Made by a program: the position numbers and the translations under genes. The notes under the pieces were generated by a model. It was not told where the DNA came from and searched no databases. It worked only from the letters and a program-made list of their open reading frames with translations. A stretch of 64,000 nt of DNA from Leucosporidium creatinivorum (lineage: Eukaryota; Basidiomycota; Microbotryomycetes; Leucosporidiales; Leucosporidiaceae), in contig BCKL01000012.1 of the NCBI GenBank assembly GCA_001600635.1, positions 372,001-436,000 of the forward strand. Reading direction: 5' to 3'. Positions 18,868 to 31,093 of the stretch are shown here, piece after piece. Position 1 is the first letter of the stretch. Each line of letters begins with the position of its first letter.

Positions 18868-21146
18868 ATGCTCTTCTGCCTCGGCCGCCCCCAGCTCAAC
18901 CCGATCAACCTCAAGGCGAAACAACTCCCGCTTCTGAACCCGATAACCTCGCAGCATGGGCGAGTGTTGTTCATCTCGTATATGAGCTTCATGATCAGCT
19001 TTCTCGCTTGGGTAAGTCGCAACTTCGAGGTGCGAGAGGGAGCAAGTCGAGCCGAGCTGATCCGGAGCATGTCCAACAGTACGCCTTCCCGCCGTTGATG
19101 AAGTCTATCCGAGCCGATCTGGTTCTCACGCAGCAGCAAGTGCTCAACTCCAACATCGTGAGCATTGAGCCTTGCAGAGAGCGAGCGCCGAGCTCACCCT
19201 CTCCTTCAACAGGTCGCCCTCGCTGCTGGACTGTGCATGCGCTTCATCGCTGGACCGCTTTGTGATCGTTTCGGACCTGTGAGTAGTCCTTTGCCCTCGC
19301 TGGGCGCCAAAAATACGAGGAGACTGAAGCTGATTCTCGGACTCCCTTCGCCACCGACAGCGCCTCGTCATGGTCGGCATCCTCTTCTCGGCTGCTGTTC
19401 CTTGTGGACTCGCTGGTACCATCAGTAATGTCCATGGTGAGTCCTCGAGGCACCGATGGTCTTCCTGGGCTTGAAACAGTAGCTCGGCGCCGGCCCTTCG
19501 CTCGGCGCTGAATCTTCACCACCGCGCTGACCTTCCACAACCTTTGCACCATTGCAGGGCTATACTTGATACGCTTTTTTATCGGTATCGCTGGTGCCTG
19601 CTTCGTTCCGACTGTCGTGTGGTGCACGGCGTTCTTCGACAAGAACGCGGTCGGCAGCGCCAATGGCATTGCTGCAGGTTTTGGCAACGCTGGTGGAGGT
19701 GAGTAGACCCTGACTGCCCACAATACTGCAGCTAACCCTTCACTACCCTGCAGGAATCACCTACTTTGTCGTGCGTCAAACCTCCGATGCTCGGCGATGT
19801 TTCGAGCTCACCTTTTCGACTCCACAGATGCCCGCCGTCTACGACTCGCTCCGTATCGAGCGAGGTCACTCCTCTCATACAGCTTGGAGGATCTCTTTCA
19901 TCGTCCCCACCATCCTCCTCATCGCCTGCGGCCTCTTCGCCCTCTTCTGCTGCCAGGACACTCCCACCGGTCGCTGGGCAGATCGTCATGAGTCTCTTGC
20001 TCGTCTGCACGCCGCGCATGGCGAGGTCGCTCATATTGACGAGGAGGTTCTTTCGAAGAAGCTGAACGACGTCAAGGAGGACGGCAGCTCGAAGAAGAGT
20101 GGAGTCTCGGCCGAGGTCAACGAGGCTGCTACGCCGGGAGGCATGGAAGTCGTGCCGGTTTACGAGGTGGTCGTCGCTCCTACGCTCAAGGAGGTCATCC
20201 CCGCTCTCATGTGCCCTCAGACTCTGATGCTCGCTCTTCCGTGAGTTCCTCGGTTGTCGATTCGAGCGCCGAGCTTCGCTTACCTGCCGTTCCCGCAAGC
20301 TACGTCTGCACTTTCGGAGGAGAACTTGCCATAAATGCCATCCTCTCAGCCTACTACCTCCAGCACCAGCCTCAGTGGGGTCAGACCAAGGCGGGTCAAT
20401 GGGCGGCGATGTGAGTTTCCGAGTTTGCCGTCGTTCCCTCTCGTTCGAAGCTGAACTTCGCTCTGCTACAGGTTCGGTCTCCTCAATGTCATCACTCGAC
20501 CTGCTGGCGGAATCATTTCGGACCTCATCTACCACGCCGTTGGACCCAGATGGGGCGTGCAGAGCAAGAAATGTGAGTTCCAGCTATCGCCGCCGTACTC
20601 GATGCACCTTCATGATCCGCCCGCTGACACCTACTCATCTTCAACAGTCTGGTACGCCTTCCTATGCGCCGGCCAAGGCATCATGGCGCTCTGGGTCGGC
20701 CTCGTCGACTCTCCCAATGCCGCGGTGATGATCTTCGGAATCGCCTCCATCGCCATCTTCATGGATGCCGCCAACGGTGCAGCCTACGCCCTTCTCCCGC
20801 ATGTCAACCCTCAGATTAATGGCGTGCTGAGTGGATTGGTCGGCGCCTCGGGCAATCTGGGGTGAGTTGCTGAGCTTGGGCAAGGCTCGGCGTTGGCTGA
20901 CCAGCTTAAAACGCAGAGGTCTGCTCTTCTCGGTGGGATTCCGCTTCACGGGATCCTATGCTCGTGGCATCTGGATCATCGGAGTGTGCTCGTGAGTAGT
21001 CTCATCAGCTTCGTTCGTAGCTCGCTTGAAGCCGGAGCTGACCCGTTGCTCGGCGCTCCCTCAGGATCGGCTGTGGAGTCATCTGCGCCTGCATTCCTCC
21101 TATTCCGAAGCGTCAAAGGGCAAAGGGAGGTTACATGAACCAGTAG
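18868..21146 (+). CDS. Nitrate/nitrite transporter of the MFS NNP family
   Basis: Twelve-helix proton symporter resembling Aspergillus CrnA/NrtA, expected at the plasma membrane. The start [19 protein letters not shown] is followed by [10 protein letters not shown] and the first helix. NNP hallmarks are present: [10 protein letters not shown] after helix 2-3, [20 protein letters not shown] (nitrate signature 1) and, in the second half, [20 protein letters not shown] (signature 2). A long charged central loop ([16 protein letters not shown] onwards) separates the halves, as in fungal members. About eight introns were traced; the protein ends GGYMNQ. Nitrate and nitrite reductase genes, often clustered with this family in fungi, are not in this window. 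Confidence 0.9.
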
Positions 21147-21632
21147 CTGGTGTATTGGGTCGCCGAGACGTGTGTAGCTGAGCCACAAGAGGCTCGGCGC
21201 AGGTTCGGTCGAGGGACAAGGGGGCGTTAATTAGTCGCAGGGTGGAGTTGTACTTTGCAAGAAGTTTCTCTGTTGTCTGTCCTGCCTCTCCTGCTGTCAG
21301 AGGAGCAAAGAGTTCGACAAACGACCCTCAATTTTTTTGTGGCCCAAGCTCAGCGAGCCTCGAGAGGCAGACGCGTGCTCGCTCGACTCTTGGACTTCGA
21401 CCACAACTCGCTCGCCTCGTCTCGTTCTTCCAAGTCCCTTAGCTGTCGGATTCGACACTAGGGCAATCAACAGCTCGCCCCGCCGCCCTCTGCACTCTTC
21501 GCCTACAGGATTATGGCGTTGGACTGCTGACCCCGGCTTTCCTGTCGCTTGTCGGCACTCTCTGGCCTCTAAGGCTGGTCTTGTGAATTAGATACCCCCC
21601 CTTGTCGTCTTCTCGCACTTCTCCCGCTCAAG
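21147..21632. promoter_or_regulatory. Promoter and leader of the copper-fist gene
   Basis: About 490 bases without conserved coding sequence between the transporter stop and the ATG at 21633. It presumably carries the regulator's promoter. No copper-response element was identified by eye. Confidence 0.45.
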
Positions 21633-23242
21633 ATGCTTCACCACGGGACCAAGTTCAGCTGGTGGGTCGACTTGGGGCTCAGATCGCCGGGAGGAAGGGA
21701 AGCTGATTCGGTGCACTTCCACAGTCGAAGTTGCCTTCTGGGCCACAGATCCGCTTGCTGCCCCGACTCGCACGCAACTCGCCATCTGTACGAGGTCAAG
21801 AGTGAGTCTCGTTGTTGAGAAGCGGCCAAAACGGGGGTTGTCTCAGAGACCGCGCTGACGCCTTTTTATTCACTACCAACAGAGAAGGGACGGCCCTCTA
21901 CGCAGTGCGACGAATGCAAGGCCAAACGTGAACGTACAGGAGGACACATTCGCTGCGTTTGCCCCCGTCCCGAAGGTGAGCGCCGAACGGACAACGCGGG
22001 ACAACAAAGAGACTGACCCGTTCACAAACAGAACGTCCTCCTCTCGAGCTGCCCAACGGTATCCCTGGCGCCGCAATCGTCGACCTCCCCGCCCCTCTCG
22101 TTCGCAACACGTCGACTTCCTCCGCAACCTCCTCCACCGCCTCGTCGCGCGCGGCCTCCGTCCCCGCCGAATCGCTCGACGCTCAAACTCTCGGTCGCAA
22201 GAAGAGCGTCTCGAAATCCAAGCGCAAGGATTCGAGCGCTGCTACCAAGCCTCACGACCTCGCCCATGGCGCCGCCCACCTCCCTTCGCACGTCTACTCC
22301 CCCTACCACACGCCGATCCCGCACTGCCGCTCCGCGCCCATGTCCAAGACTCCCTCCCTCACTTCTTCGGACCACTCGCATCCTTCCTTCGAGCTTCCTC
22401 CTCTTCCTCTCCTCCCCACCGACTTTGGAGCACCTGCGCCGAACCCCGCCCTCCCCGCCGAGCTCGACGGGGGCGCCTCCGCGTCCGTCGGTATCGACGA
22501 GTTCATCGCGTCGCTCGACCCCAACTACTGGCCGGCGGTGCCGTTCGAGGCGGTCGAGCGAATGGCGTTGAAGGCCGAAGTGGATTGGCCTGTTGGAGTT
22601 GGCGCGGCGGTCGGAGAAGCCTGGCCTGTGGCGACGAGCAGTATCGGTAGCGCTGGAGGTAGCGAAGTCAACTACGGCAACGCGCCGGGCATGGGCTTTG
22701 GCGATTGGCCTCAAGCCGACAACGCGTTCGACCTCTCGACAGAAATCGACAAATGGCGCCAAGTCCTCCTCGACGAATCGAGCAACCAGCAGCAACTCCC
22801 TCCTCTCCCCACCAACAACGAGTGGATCGCTCCTCACTTTACCGAAGAGCCCGACTACTCCTCCCTCGCCGCCAACAGCGCTCCCTTCACCCCCGAGCTC
22901 GCTCCCTTCCCCACCTCCACCTCGACGACGTACGAGCTCCCCCGTTCCTACCTCTACGACGAAGGCTTCTTCTCCTCGTCCTCTGCGTCCTCCAAGGCTG
23001 CTTCCTCGGTCGCTGGATCGGAATACTCGGTGCCCGTTCGACAGGCCAGTCAGCTCTCCCTCTCGCTCGTCGATTTCGACCTTTCGCTGGAGGCGGGGGC
23101 GGGGGCATTCGAGATGCAGCAGGGTGCGGTCGAGGGATATTGGGATGGTCAGGTGGACGGTGCTTCGCTCTTTATACCCCCCGGTGGAGTCGACGTGCAG
23201 AGTTGTGGTGCCGAGGCGGGGGGGAACGAGGTCGCTTGCTAG
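21633..23242 (+). CDS. Copper-fist transcription factor
   Basis: The first three exons together encode a copper-fist DNA-binding domain: MLHHGTKFSC, RSCLLGHRSACC, then after the next intron KKGRPSTQCDECKAKRERTG and HIRCVCPRPE. The paired Cys/His zinc site, the GHR minor-groove motif and the Gly-Arg-Pro hook match Ace1/Mac1/Cuf1 proteins, which sense copper or iron status. The usual K/R before GHR is Leu here. Exon 4 encodes a long Pro/Ser-rich region with basic SKSKRKDSS and acidic C-terminal stretches likely to activate transcription; I do not see the repeated Cys-rich copper clusters of Mac1 or Cuf1 there. It ends GGNEVAC. Splice phases agree throughout (AGC TG-T CGA; AAG A-AG AAG; GAA G-AA CGT). 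Confidence 0.85.
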
Positions 23243-23897
23243 TTTGGGCTTCGCTTCGGCTTGCTTTGGCGGAGGGCCTTTCCTCGTGTTATCACTACCG
23301 TCTCCTTGTACCTTTTGCCGTCCTCGGGCGAGAGGAAACTCGAGAGCTTCGGCGAAAACGGCTGCTCGGCGATCGCTCGTCCACCCTGAGATGCAGAGAG
23401 TGGCTCCCTCCCAGGAGCCGCCAATTGCAGCAATACGTTCTAAATGCACTCCAATTCGCATTCGCACAGTCTTTGAGCGCCTCAATAGCGCTGGATCCAC
23501 CAGCCGGGAGCCGCCTCCCTCCCCCACGCTCAGCTTCGGCCTCGGCAATGGATTAAGCCAGCTTTGTCAAGAGAAGGGCAGCCGGATGTGTAGCCTGATG
23601 TCGACGGAAAACGGGAAGGAGAAGACAAGGCGAGGTGAAGCTGAAGCTGTGTAGGTATACAGTTGGGGAAGGGGACAAGCGTCGGCTGCGGAAAGGGGTA
23701 ACGGGTTCGGCGAAGACACTTCGACGTTTTGTAGGCGAGTAGGGAGTCCACACGGGTCCGCAACGGCTGCCAAGCTACAGGTCCATGCGTGAGGCGACCC
23801 AGCGGAGGCGCCCACCCTGCTCCACTTGGCCGTTTCGCCCTCTCGCCCGCCCTGCGCTCTCTCTCTCTTCTTCCTACATCTCACTCCCGCCTCAGCA
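23243..23897. promoter_or_regulatory. Intergenic region upstream of the beta-glucosidase gene
   Basis: About 650 bases. It holds the 3' UTR of the copper-fist gene and a pyrimidine-rich stretch just before the ATG at 23898. No RNA gene or conserved frame seen. Confidence 0.45.
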
Positions 23898-26800
23898 ATG
23901 ACTATCACCTACAAGAAGCTTGATGTCGAGGAGCTCCTCACTACCCTTCCCCTCTCCGTCAAAGTGAAGCTGCTCGCAGGTCACGGTGAGTCGCTTCAGT
24001 TCGATTTACTCGGCGGCTTCGGCTCGGGAGGCGAGGCGCCCTATCGACGGTCTATCTTAGACTATGCAGCTTCCCGCTGCTGCTCTCTCGACGCCAAAGA
24101 TCCCCGCTTCCTGTACCAAGCAGCTTCAACCGAGCTTGTTCTTCCGAAGCTGACCTCTTCTTCACCGCTCCACCAGACTTCTGGGCATTCGAATCATCCC
24201 CCGAGCATGGTATCCCTCCTATTCGCGTCTCCGACGGTCCCAACGGTGTTCGTGGCTCGCGTTTCTTCAATGGTACACCCGTAAGTCGGCTTTGGGCTCT
24301 GATTTCCTGAAATCCCGCTGACCACCACCTACAGGCCAACTGCTTCCCTAGCAGTACCGGCACTGGCGCTTCCTTCGATGTCGAGCTCGTCGAGAGGATC
24401 GGCAAGGCCCTTGGAAACGAGTGCCGAGCGAAGGGAGCTCACGTCCTGCTCGGTCCTGTAAGCTTTCTTCTCGCTTCTTAGCGTCAACAAGCACATCTTC
24501 TGACATCTCGCATATCTGACAGACCTGCAACATGCAACGCTCTCCCCTCGGTGGACGTGGATTCGAGAGCTTCGGCGAGGACCCCACCCTCTCGGGACTC
24601 ATCACCGCCGCCTACATCAACGGCCTTCAGTCGCAGGGAGTCGCCGCCTGCGTCAAGCACTACGTCGCTAACGATCAAGAGTTCGAGCGCTTCTCCGTCG
24701 ATTCGGTCGTTTCCCAGCGCGCCCTTCGCGAGATTTATCTCGAGCCGTTCAGGATCGCCCAGCGCGATTCGTCGCCCTGGTCATTCATGACTTCGTACAA
24801 CAGGTGTGCTCCTGCTTCCCTACGCATTCCTCGAGTCCTCGCTGACGTAGTTTGACTCGCAGGGTCAACGGCACTCACGCTTCGGAGAACACCCAGCTCC
24901 TCGACGACATCCTGCGCAAGGAGTGGGGCTTCGATGGCCTCGTCATGTCGGACTGGACTGGAGTCTACTCCACCTCGCAGAGTATCAAGGCTGGACTGGA
25001 CGTCGAGATGCCTGTAAGCCTTTCCGAGCCGCCAGCATCATCGCCGAGCTAACCTCCGCCCTCTTGAACAGGGACCCACCACCATGCGCGGCACCGCCGT
25101 CATGCGCCAGGTCGCTGCCGGCAAGATCTTCGTCGAGGACATCGACGAGCGCGTCCGCAACATTCTCAACCTTGCCAACCGCGCCATCGAGTCGGGGATC
25201 CCCTTCGACGTCGAGGAGAAGTCCGTCGACACGCCCGAGACTCGCGCGCTCCTTCGCGAGGCTGCCGCGTCCGCCATCGTCCTCCTCAAGAATGAGAAGG
25301 AGCTACTCCCCATCTCGAGCAAGCCCAAGAAGATCGCGGTCATTGGATCCAACGCCAAGATTGCCGTTCCCTCGGGAGGAGGATCCGCTTCCCTCGCTGG
25401 CACTTACACCATCTCCCCCCTTGACGGCATCACCGAGGCGGCCAAGGAGATTGGAGCGGAGGTGTCCTTCGCTACCGGCGCTTCTGCTTTCCGCTACCTC
25501 CCCCTCATCGACCCTTTCATGAAGAATGCCAAGGTTGAGTTCTTCATCGACTCGCCTACCGCCGACTACTTCAACGACACCTCATTCGACAAAAAGGCCG
25601 ACTGGGAGGAGGCGACCAAGTCGTCGCTCGCGTTCATGATTGATGGTGTGCCCTACGAGAAGCTTGGAGACGCGCCCCGATGCCGAGTGAGTTCTCGGCT
25701 TTCCTCTACGCTCGCTCCCTCGGTCTTGCTCACCCCCCTCCTCTCTTTCCCCCTGCCCTTCTTCGCTTTTTACTCTCACAGTTCAGCGCCGAGCTCACCT
25801 CGGACTTCACCGGCACCTGGGACGTCTCCATCGGCTCCCTCGGTTCGGCTACTCTTCTCGTCGACGGCAAGGTTGTGGTCGAGAACGTCGAGTCGCGCAA
25901 GGGAGGAGAGCTCTTCTTCGGCATGGTAGCTCCTCTCACTGCGCCCTCGTACTTCACTCGCTGACATGTCTCTCGTCCCAACAGGGCTCGGAGGAGCGCC
26001 GAGCTCAGATCCAACTCGAGGCAGGCAAGACTTACCTTCTCGAGGTTCGCCACTGGAAGGACCCCACGACAGTCATCCCTGGACCTTTCGCTACCTTGGA
26101 CAAGGCCGCTGGATTCCGCGTTGGAGCGTACCCTTCGCAGACCGTCGAGGCTGCTCGTGACGAGGCTGTCGCTCTTGCCAAGACCGCTGATAGTGAGTCG
26201 TTGACCTGCTCAGCTTCTCGACTCGAGTCAAACTCTGACAGAGCTCTGCACACCTACAGTCACCGTCATTGTTGTCGGAACCAACGTCGACTGGGAGTCC
26301 GAGGGCTTTGACCGAAAGAACATCGAGTGAGTGCTTCTCTGAGACCCTGAGAGCTGCTCTCCAGCTGACCTTGCTACTCGTCTACAGCCTCCCCGGAGCC
26401 ACCGACGACCTCGTCAAGGCCGTCCTCGCCGTCAACCCCAACACCATCGTCGTCACCCAGTCGGGAACTCCCGTCGCGATGCCTTGGATCAAGGATGCGC
26501 CGACCGTCGTGCAGGCCTTCTTTGGTGGAAACGAGCTCGGAAACGGTCTCGCCGACATCCTCTTCGGCAAGGTCAACCCCAGTGGAAAGCTGCCTCTTAC
26601 CTTCCCGTGAGTTTTGGAGCTCGGCGCCGACGTGCTCGAGGCTGACTTCTCTGTCGCTTACAGTGCCCGCCTCGAGGACAACCCTTCTTACCACTCGTTC
26701 GGTATCACTTCGGATACGCCTGGAAAGGTTGTTTATGGCGAGGTGAGTGCTTCTCTGCAGCTGACAGCCTTCCGGCTGCCGCTTTCGGCCTGCCAACACC

Positions 26801-27294
26801 GGTGCTGACCTAGGAACTTGTGCTCCTGCTCACAGGGAGTGTACATGGGCTACCGACACTACGACCGTTCCTCCATCGCACCTCTCTTCCCCTTCGGCTA
26901 CGGACTCTCCTACACCTCCTTCGCCTTCTCCGATCTCAAAGTCTCCTCCGCCTCGGCCGAGGGCGACTTCACCGTCTCCTTCACCATCACCAACACCGGC
27001 AAGACCGCAGGCAAGCAAGTCGGCCAGGTTTACGTCTCGCCTCCTACCGAGGGCAGGATCACTTCCCCCATCAAGGAGCTCGTCGCTTTCAAGAAGGTCT
27101 CGCTCAAGGCTGGAGAGAAGAAGGAGGTCAGCGTCAAGGTTGGCAAGGAGGCGTTCTCGTACTGGGATGAGCACTTTGATTCGTGGGTCGCCACCGCTGG
27201 AGCATTCAAGGTGCTAGTCGGAGGAAGCTCGGATGCCCTTGAGCTCGAGGGAGAGGTCAAGCTCGAGAAGACTTTCAAGTGGAGGGGGTTGTAG
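23898..27294 (+). CDS. Glycoside hydrolase family 3 beta-glucosidase with PA14 insert
   Basis: Hydrolyses terminal beta-glucosides such as cellobiose. Order of parts: N-terminal (beta/alpha)8 domain with [24 protein letters not shown], the KHYVANDQE loop and the nucleophile Asp in [13 protein letters not shown]; the alpha/beta domain ([28 protein letters not shown]); a PA14-like insert around [20 protein letters not shown]; then [26 protein letters not shown], and the C-terminal fibronectin-III-like domain after [20 protein letters not shown]. It ends EKTFKWRGL. There is no signal peptide at [14 protein letters not shown], so it is likely intracellular, like other fungal GH3 enzymes of this type. 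Intron 1 is long. About ten introns in all, one of them inside the PA14 region. Confidence 0.93.
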
Positions 27295-27796
27295 TCTGGT
27301 ACAGCTTAGCATTCAGGTTCTTCAGCATGTGTCAATCAACAGCAGTACATACGTCGTCTTCTCAGCTCCTTCAGCGAGCGCCGAGCTCGAGCTCGGCGAA
27401 AGGGGACTCCCGCGAAAAGCACAGCGGGGGAGCCTGCGAGACCTTCAGGCTATACGATGCTCGTCTGCACCTCCGGAGAGTCGCTCCTGCACCCTCTGCG
27501 AGGTTTCAGAGTCCGCTCAAAGGCGAGCTCGGAAGCGCTTCCTCTCTTTCGCTCCTGCTCCCTCGTCTCGCTGTTCATCTCGCTTTGCAGAGCATCAAGC
27601 GATACCAGGTAAGCTCTCTGCTGCTCCAGGACATCCCTCGAGCTCGTCCTGCTGCTCATCACACGGCCGACGCCATTCAAGAGCTAACTTCTCTGGCTTT
27701 CGCAGGCCTTACCGCTGAGCTACATCTCACTCGGTATACTCCAGCACCACTCAATACCCTCGACTGCTCCCTCTCGCCTTCACTACGCCCTCAACG
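27295..27796. promoter_or_regulatory. Promoter and 5' UTR with intron, third leucine-rich gene
   Basis: About 500 bases. A probable 5' UTR intron lies at 27609-27705 (GTAAGC donor, GCTAAC branch, TTTCGCAG acceptor), placed close to the start codon as in the two tandem F-box paralogs. Confidence 0.55.
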
Positions 27797-29080
27797 ATGC
27801 CTCAGTGGAAGGACCTGCCTCGTGAGGTCAAGGCGACCCTTATCCGCGCTCTGAGCCGTGATAACGACGAGGAGGAGCAGCCGTACCCTTCCAACTCGCT
27901 CGTCAGAACTCTATCGCCTGTTACCCTGGTCGACCGCGAGCTGTCGGACCTAGCAGGCCGTCATCTGTGGGAGGTGAGCTCTTTTGCTGGCCCTTACGGG
28001 AAGGGTGCGTGCTACAGAGCACCACTGACCTCTACTCAACACCTACAGAAAGTCGCTGTCGACCAGAGTGCTCGCAAAGCAATGTCCATGTGGTCGGTGA
28101 GTGAGGACTGCTGAGCCGGCGCCGAGCTCATCACTAATGTCGCGCACGCGTCGCAGAGGATCGCTGGCAAGCCTAATGAAGACGAGAAGAAAGCACCATC
28201 CTTCGCTGAAGTCCTCCTCTCCACTCGCGGCGCCCACGTCCGACTCGTCGACTGCCGCTCGTCGAACGAGAGCTCGGCGGAGCATCTCGATAGCTGCGTT
28301 GAGGTCATCGACGGCTGCTCGGGCGTCACGGATATCCAGTTCGAGTCGGAAGGCAACGCCCTCGCTGTAGCCAAGCGACTCGACCCTTCCACCCTCAAGA
28401 GGATCACCACCCTCCACCTGGTCTCCGCCAGCTCCGATTCGGCCGAACTCTGCGCTCGCCTCCCATCTCTCAAGACGCTCGTGGTCGCTACCGACGAGCT
28501 AGGCGACTCGTCCGAGAGCCTCGTACCCGTCATCCAAGCCATCCCAACCCTCGAGTCGTTCAAATCTCGAGGCTACGACGACTTCAACTCCCCCTCCCTC
28601 GCCGACGAATGGAAGGGCCCCATGCGCTCGGTCTATCTCGACAGCCACATGGACATCTCCACCATCGTTGGCATCGCCACTCGTCTCAGCCCCACCCTCC
28701 AAGACTTCTCCGTCGCTCGTCTCCCGAACGACAGGCATCGCACCCTCCCAGCCGAGCTCGACCTCCCTCATCTTCACACCCTCCTCATCACCATCGACTG
28801 GCCACGGCTCTCCGTCTTCGGCCTCTTCCTCGAGTCTCCTCTTCGCCACCTCACGATCCCCTTTTTCGGCGCGGACGAGGAGACTCAGCACTTCATCGAC
28901 GCGCTGCTGCCCATCCTTGGAATCCTCAAGCCGACGCTTCGGACCTTGGATCTTGTGTTTGTGGATGAGGACGCGGAAGAGGAACAGTTGGAAGAGCTGC
29001 AGGCGAGGTGCAAGGAGCAGGGAGTGGTGCTTTCGCTCAGGGAGTTTAGTAGCATGATGGACGACGATAGGCCTTGGTAG
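27797..29080 (+). CDS. F-box-like/leucine-rich protein 3
   Basis: Starts MPQWKDLPREVKATLIRALS, again a Trp-x-x-Leu-Pro F-box-like opening, then VTLVDRELSDLAGRHLWE before the first intron, at the position where the tandem paralogs at 12443 and 14327 have theirs. A second short exon, KVAVDQSARKAMSMWS, precedes a long final exon with Leu-rich repeats (LKRITTLHLVSASSDS, LPSLKTLVVATDELG, LPHLHTLLITIDWPRL) ending MMDDDRPW. It shares architecture and intron placement with the tandem pair but is clearly more distant. Probable SCF substrate receptor; targets unknown. Confidence 0.78.
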
Positions 29081-29547
29081 GAGATTGTGATGTGATTGCT
29101 CGGGCTGGAACGATAGGCTGGACGTGCTATACTGAGGGCGAAGCGGGCAAGCTCACGTCGCTCCCTAGCTCGAGCCATCGCCGAAGGAGGAGCTCGGCCC
29201 TTGCCCCTTGGGCAGCGGTGCAAAAGGATCAAGTTTGTCTGGTGCAGGAAACTCAAGAATTGCAAAGGAAATCTGCACCATTCGCTTCGCAGCTTCCATA
29301 CTCGACCGGCGCCTGATTTATTAGCCTACTTCCGAGAGATGTGGCCTCGGCTTGCGAAGGCGAGCCGGAGGCGGTCAGCTTCACCCGTCCATCTGCGGCT
29401 CTCCCTCCTGCTTCTCTGTATCACTTCGTCTCTCCGAGCAGCACAGCACCCGTTCAGCCCACTACAGCAGCCTGAACAAGCTTCTACACCCCTACAACAC
29501 TCTCAGCGCCTCCCCAACCACTTTCCACCTCCGCTAACCGCCCAAGA
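29081..29547. promoter_or_regulatory. Promoter and leader of SDR gene 2
   Basis: About 470 bases. The final part matches the leader of SDR gene 1, including CTTCTACACCCCTACAACAC shortly before the ATG. Upstream no feature is recognised. Confidence 0.5.
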
Positions 29548-31093
29548 ATGTCCGGCAACACTGCTCAGGCTCGTCTCGCCGCTGTAGCGGGCGCCATGTC
29601 GGGGTCTTACCCCAAAGGGCTTCTACACGATGAGGTAGCAATTATCACCGGTGTAAGCTCTTCACACTTTAGGCCGAATCACCCCTGTCTAATCTGGCTT
29701 CTCCCCTCGTTGTCAGGCCGCTCAAGGCATCGGGAAGGCCGTAGCGCTTACTTTCGCCAAGGAAGGAGCCAAGGTCGTCGTCTCTGATCTTGATGAGGGT
29801 GAGCTCTCGCTGTTACCCCCACATGCGTCTCGACTGCTGACCTCTCGGGGTCTACAGTCAAGGCTCAGGCCGTCGTGGATGAGATCAAGAAGGCTGGAGG
29901 ACAAGCTATCGTCGTGCAGGGAGATGTCACTGCTGCTGATTTCCCCAAGAGGCTCATCAGCGCGACCGTCGAGTGAGTTGATTCGCCGAATGCGTCGATT
30001 CGCAGGCTGACAGGTCACCTACAGGGCCTTTGGAAAAATCAACCATATCGTCAACAACGCTGGATTCACCTTCGACAAGGTGAGCCTCTTACAAGGCGTT
30101 TGGCATCGTGCTCGGCGAGCACTGCCTGATTCGGCGCTGACTTCGTGTCCTTCGCCCCTCCCATCTCGCCTCTCATACCTCGATCCCGCATGTAGATGCT
30201 CCACACCATGTCTGACGAGGCGTTCGAGCTCATCCTCCGAGTCCACAACACTGCTCCCTTCCGCATTATTCGCGAGGCCGCTCCCTACCTTCGCGCCAAG
30301 GACCCAGCCGTCATTGCCACCAACAGGTCGATTGTCAACGTTTCTTCCATTGCTGGACTTCATGGGTGTGTCTCCGAGCTTGTTGAGCGCCTGTTCAGCG
30401 CATTGGGTCGACCTCGACGGCTAACTCGGCGCTCTCTCCGTCCTCAGCAACGTCGGACAGGCCAACTACGCCACCGCCAAGGCTGGTGTTGTAGGACTTT
30501 CGCGCACAGTGGCGAAGGAGTGGGGGTAAGCTACGAAGTCTGCTGTACCAGGCCTTCAGCGGCCGCGCCGAGCATCGTCCTGACCCTTTCACCCTTACTC
30601 AGGGCTTTCAACGTCCGCTGCAACACCGCGGCTTTCGGGTGAGCCTCAGCCATCTCACACTGTAAGAGAGCTCTTTACTCACGCCTCCCCCCACCACCCA
30701 GGTACATCCAAACCCGCCTGACTGGTAACAAAGCCGACGGCGCCGCCATGGAGGTCGGAGGCCAGAAGATCGCGCTTGGTATCCCTCAACCTAAGGGAGG
30801 AGCTCCCAAGGGCCCTATCCCTGGTGTTAGCTAACGGCTCTCGTCGAAGTCTTCGTCCTCGTCCAAGCTCGGCTGACGCCTTCGCCCTCGCCTACACAGA
30901 TCCCTCTCGGACGCCCCGCCGAGGCGCAGGAGGCTGCCAACGCGGTTCTCTTCCTTTGCTCGCCCCTGGCCAGCTACATTACCGGCCACACTCTTGAGGT
31001 AAGGGCTCTCTTTATTATGTCGGCGCTCGAGTGTGACACGGCGAGAGAGAGACTGACCCTTATGTCGTCTACCAGATCACTGGAGGTCAGTAA
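29548..31093 (+). CDS. Short-chain dehydrogenase/reductase (FabG-like), paralog 2
   Basis: Near twin of the gene at 15887. It starts MSGNTAQARLAAVAGAMSG and carries the same split TG-AAQGIG cofactor motif, NNAG, catalytic Ser in VNVSSIAGLHG and Tyr/Lys in NYATAKAG, and ends HTLE then ITGGQ. The main difference lies in the C-terminal loop, where YIQTRLTGNKADGAAMEVGG and a Pro/Gly-rich turn (PKGGAPKGPIPG) replace the twin's sequence, close to where SDR enzymes bind substrate, so the two may differ in specificity. Introns lie at the same places. The intron before AFNVRCNT is almost identical to that of paralog 1, unlike the other introns. Confidence 0.88.

Noticed and set aside
22022-23548. 508-codon open frame on the minus strand
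   Set aside because: It lies antisense to the last exon of the copper-fist gene. Its composition (Arg/Gly/Glu runs) is what the reverse of GC-rich coding sequence gives, and it has no splice logic or domain.
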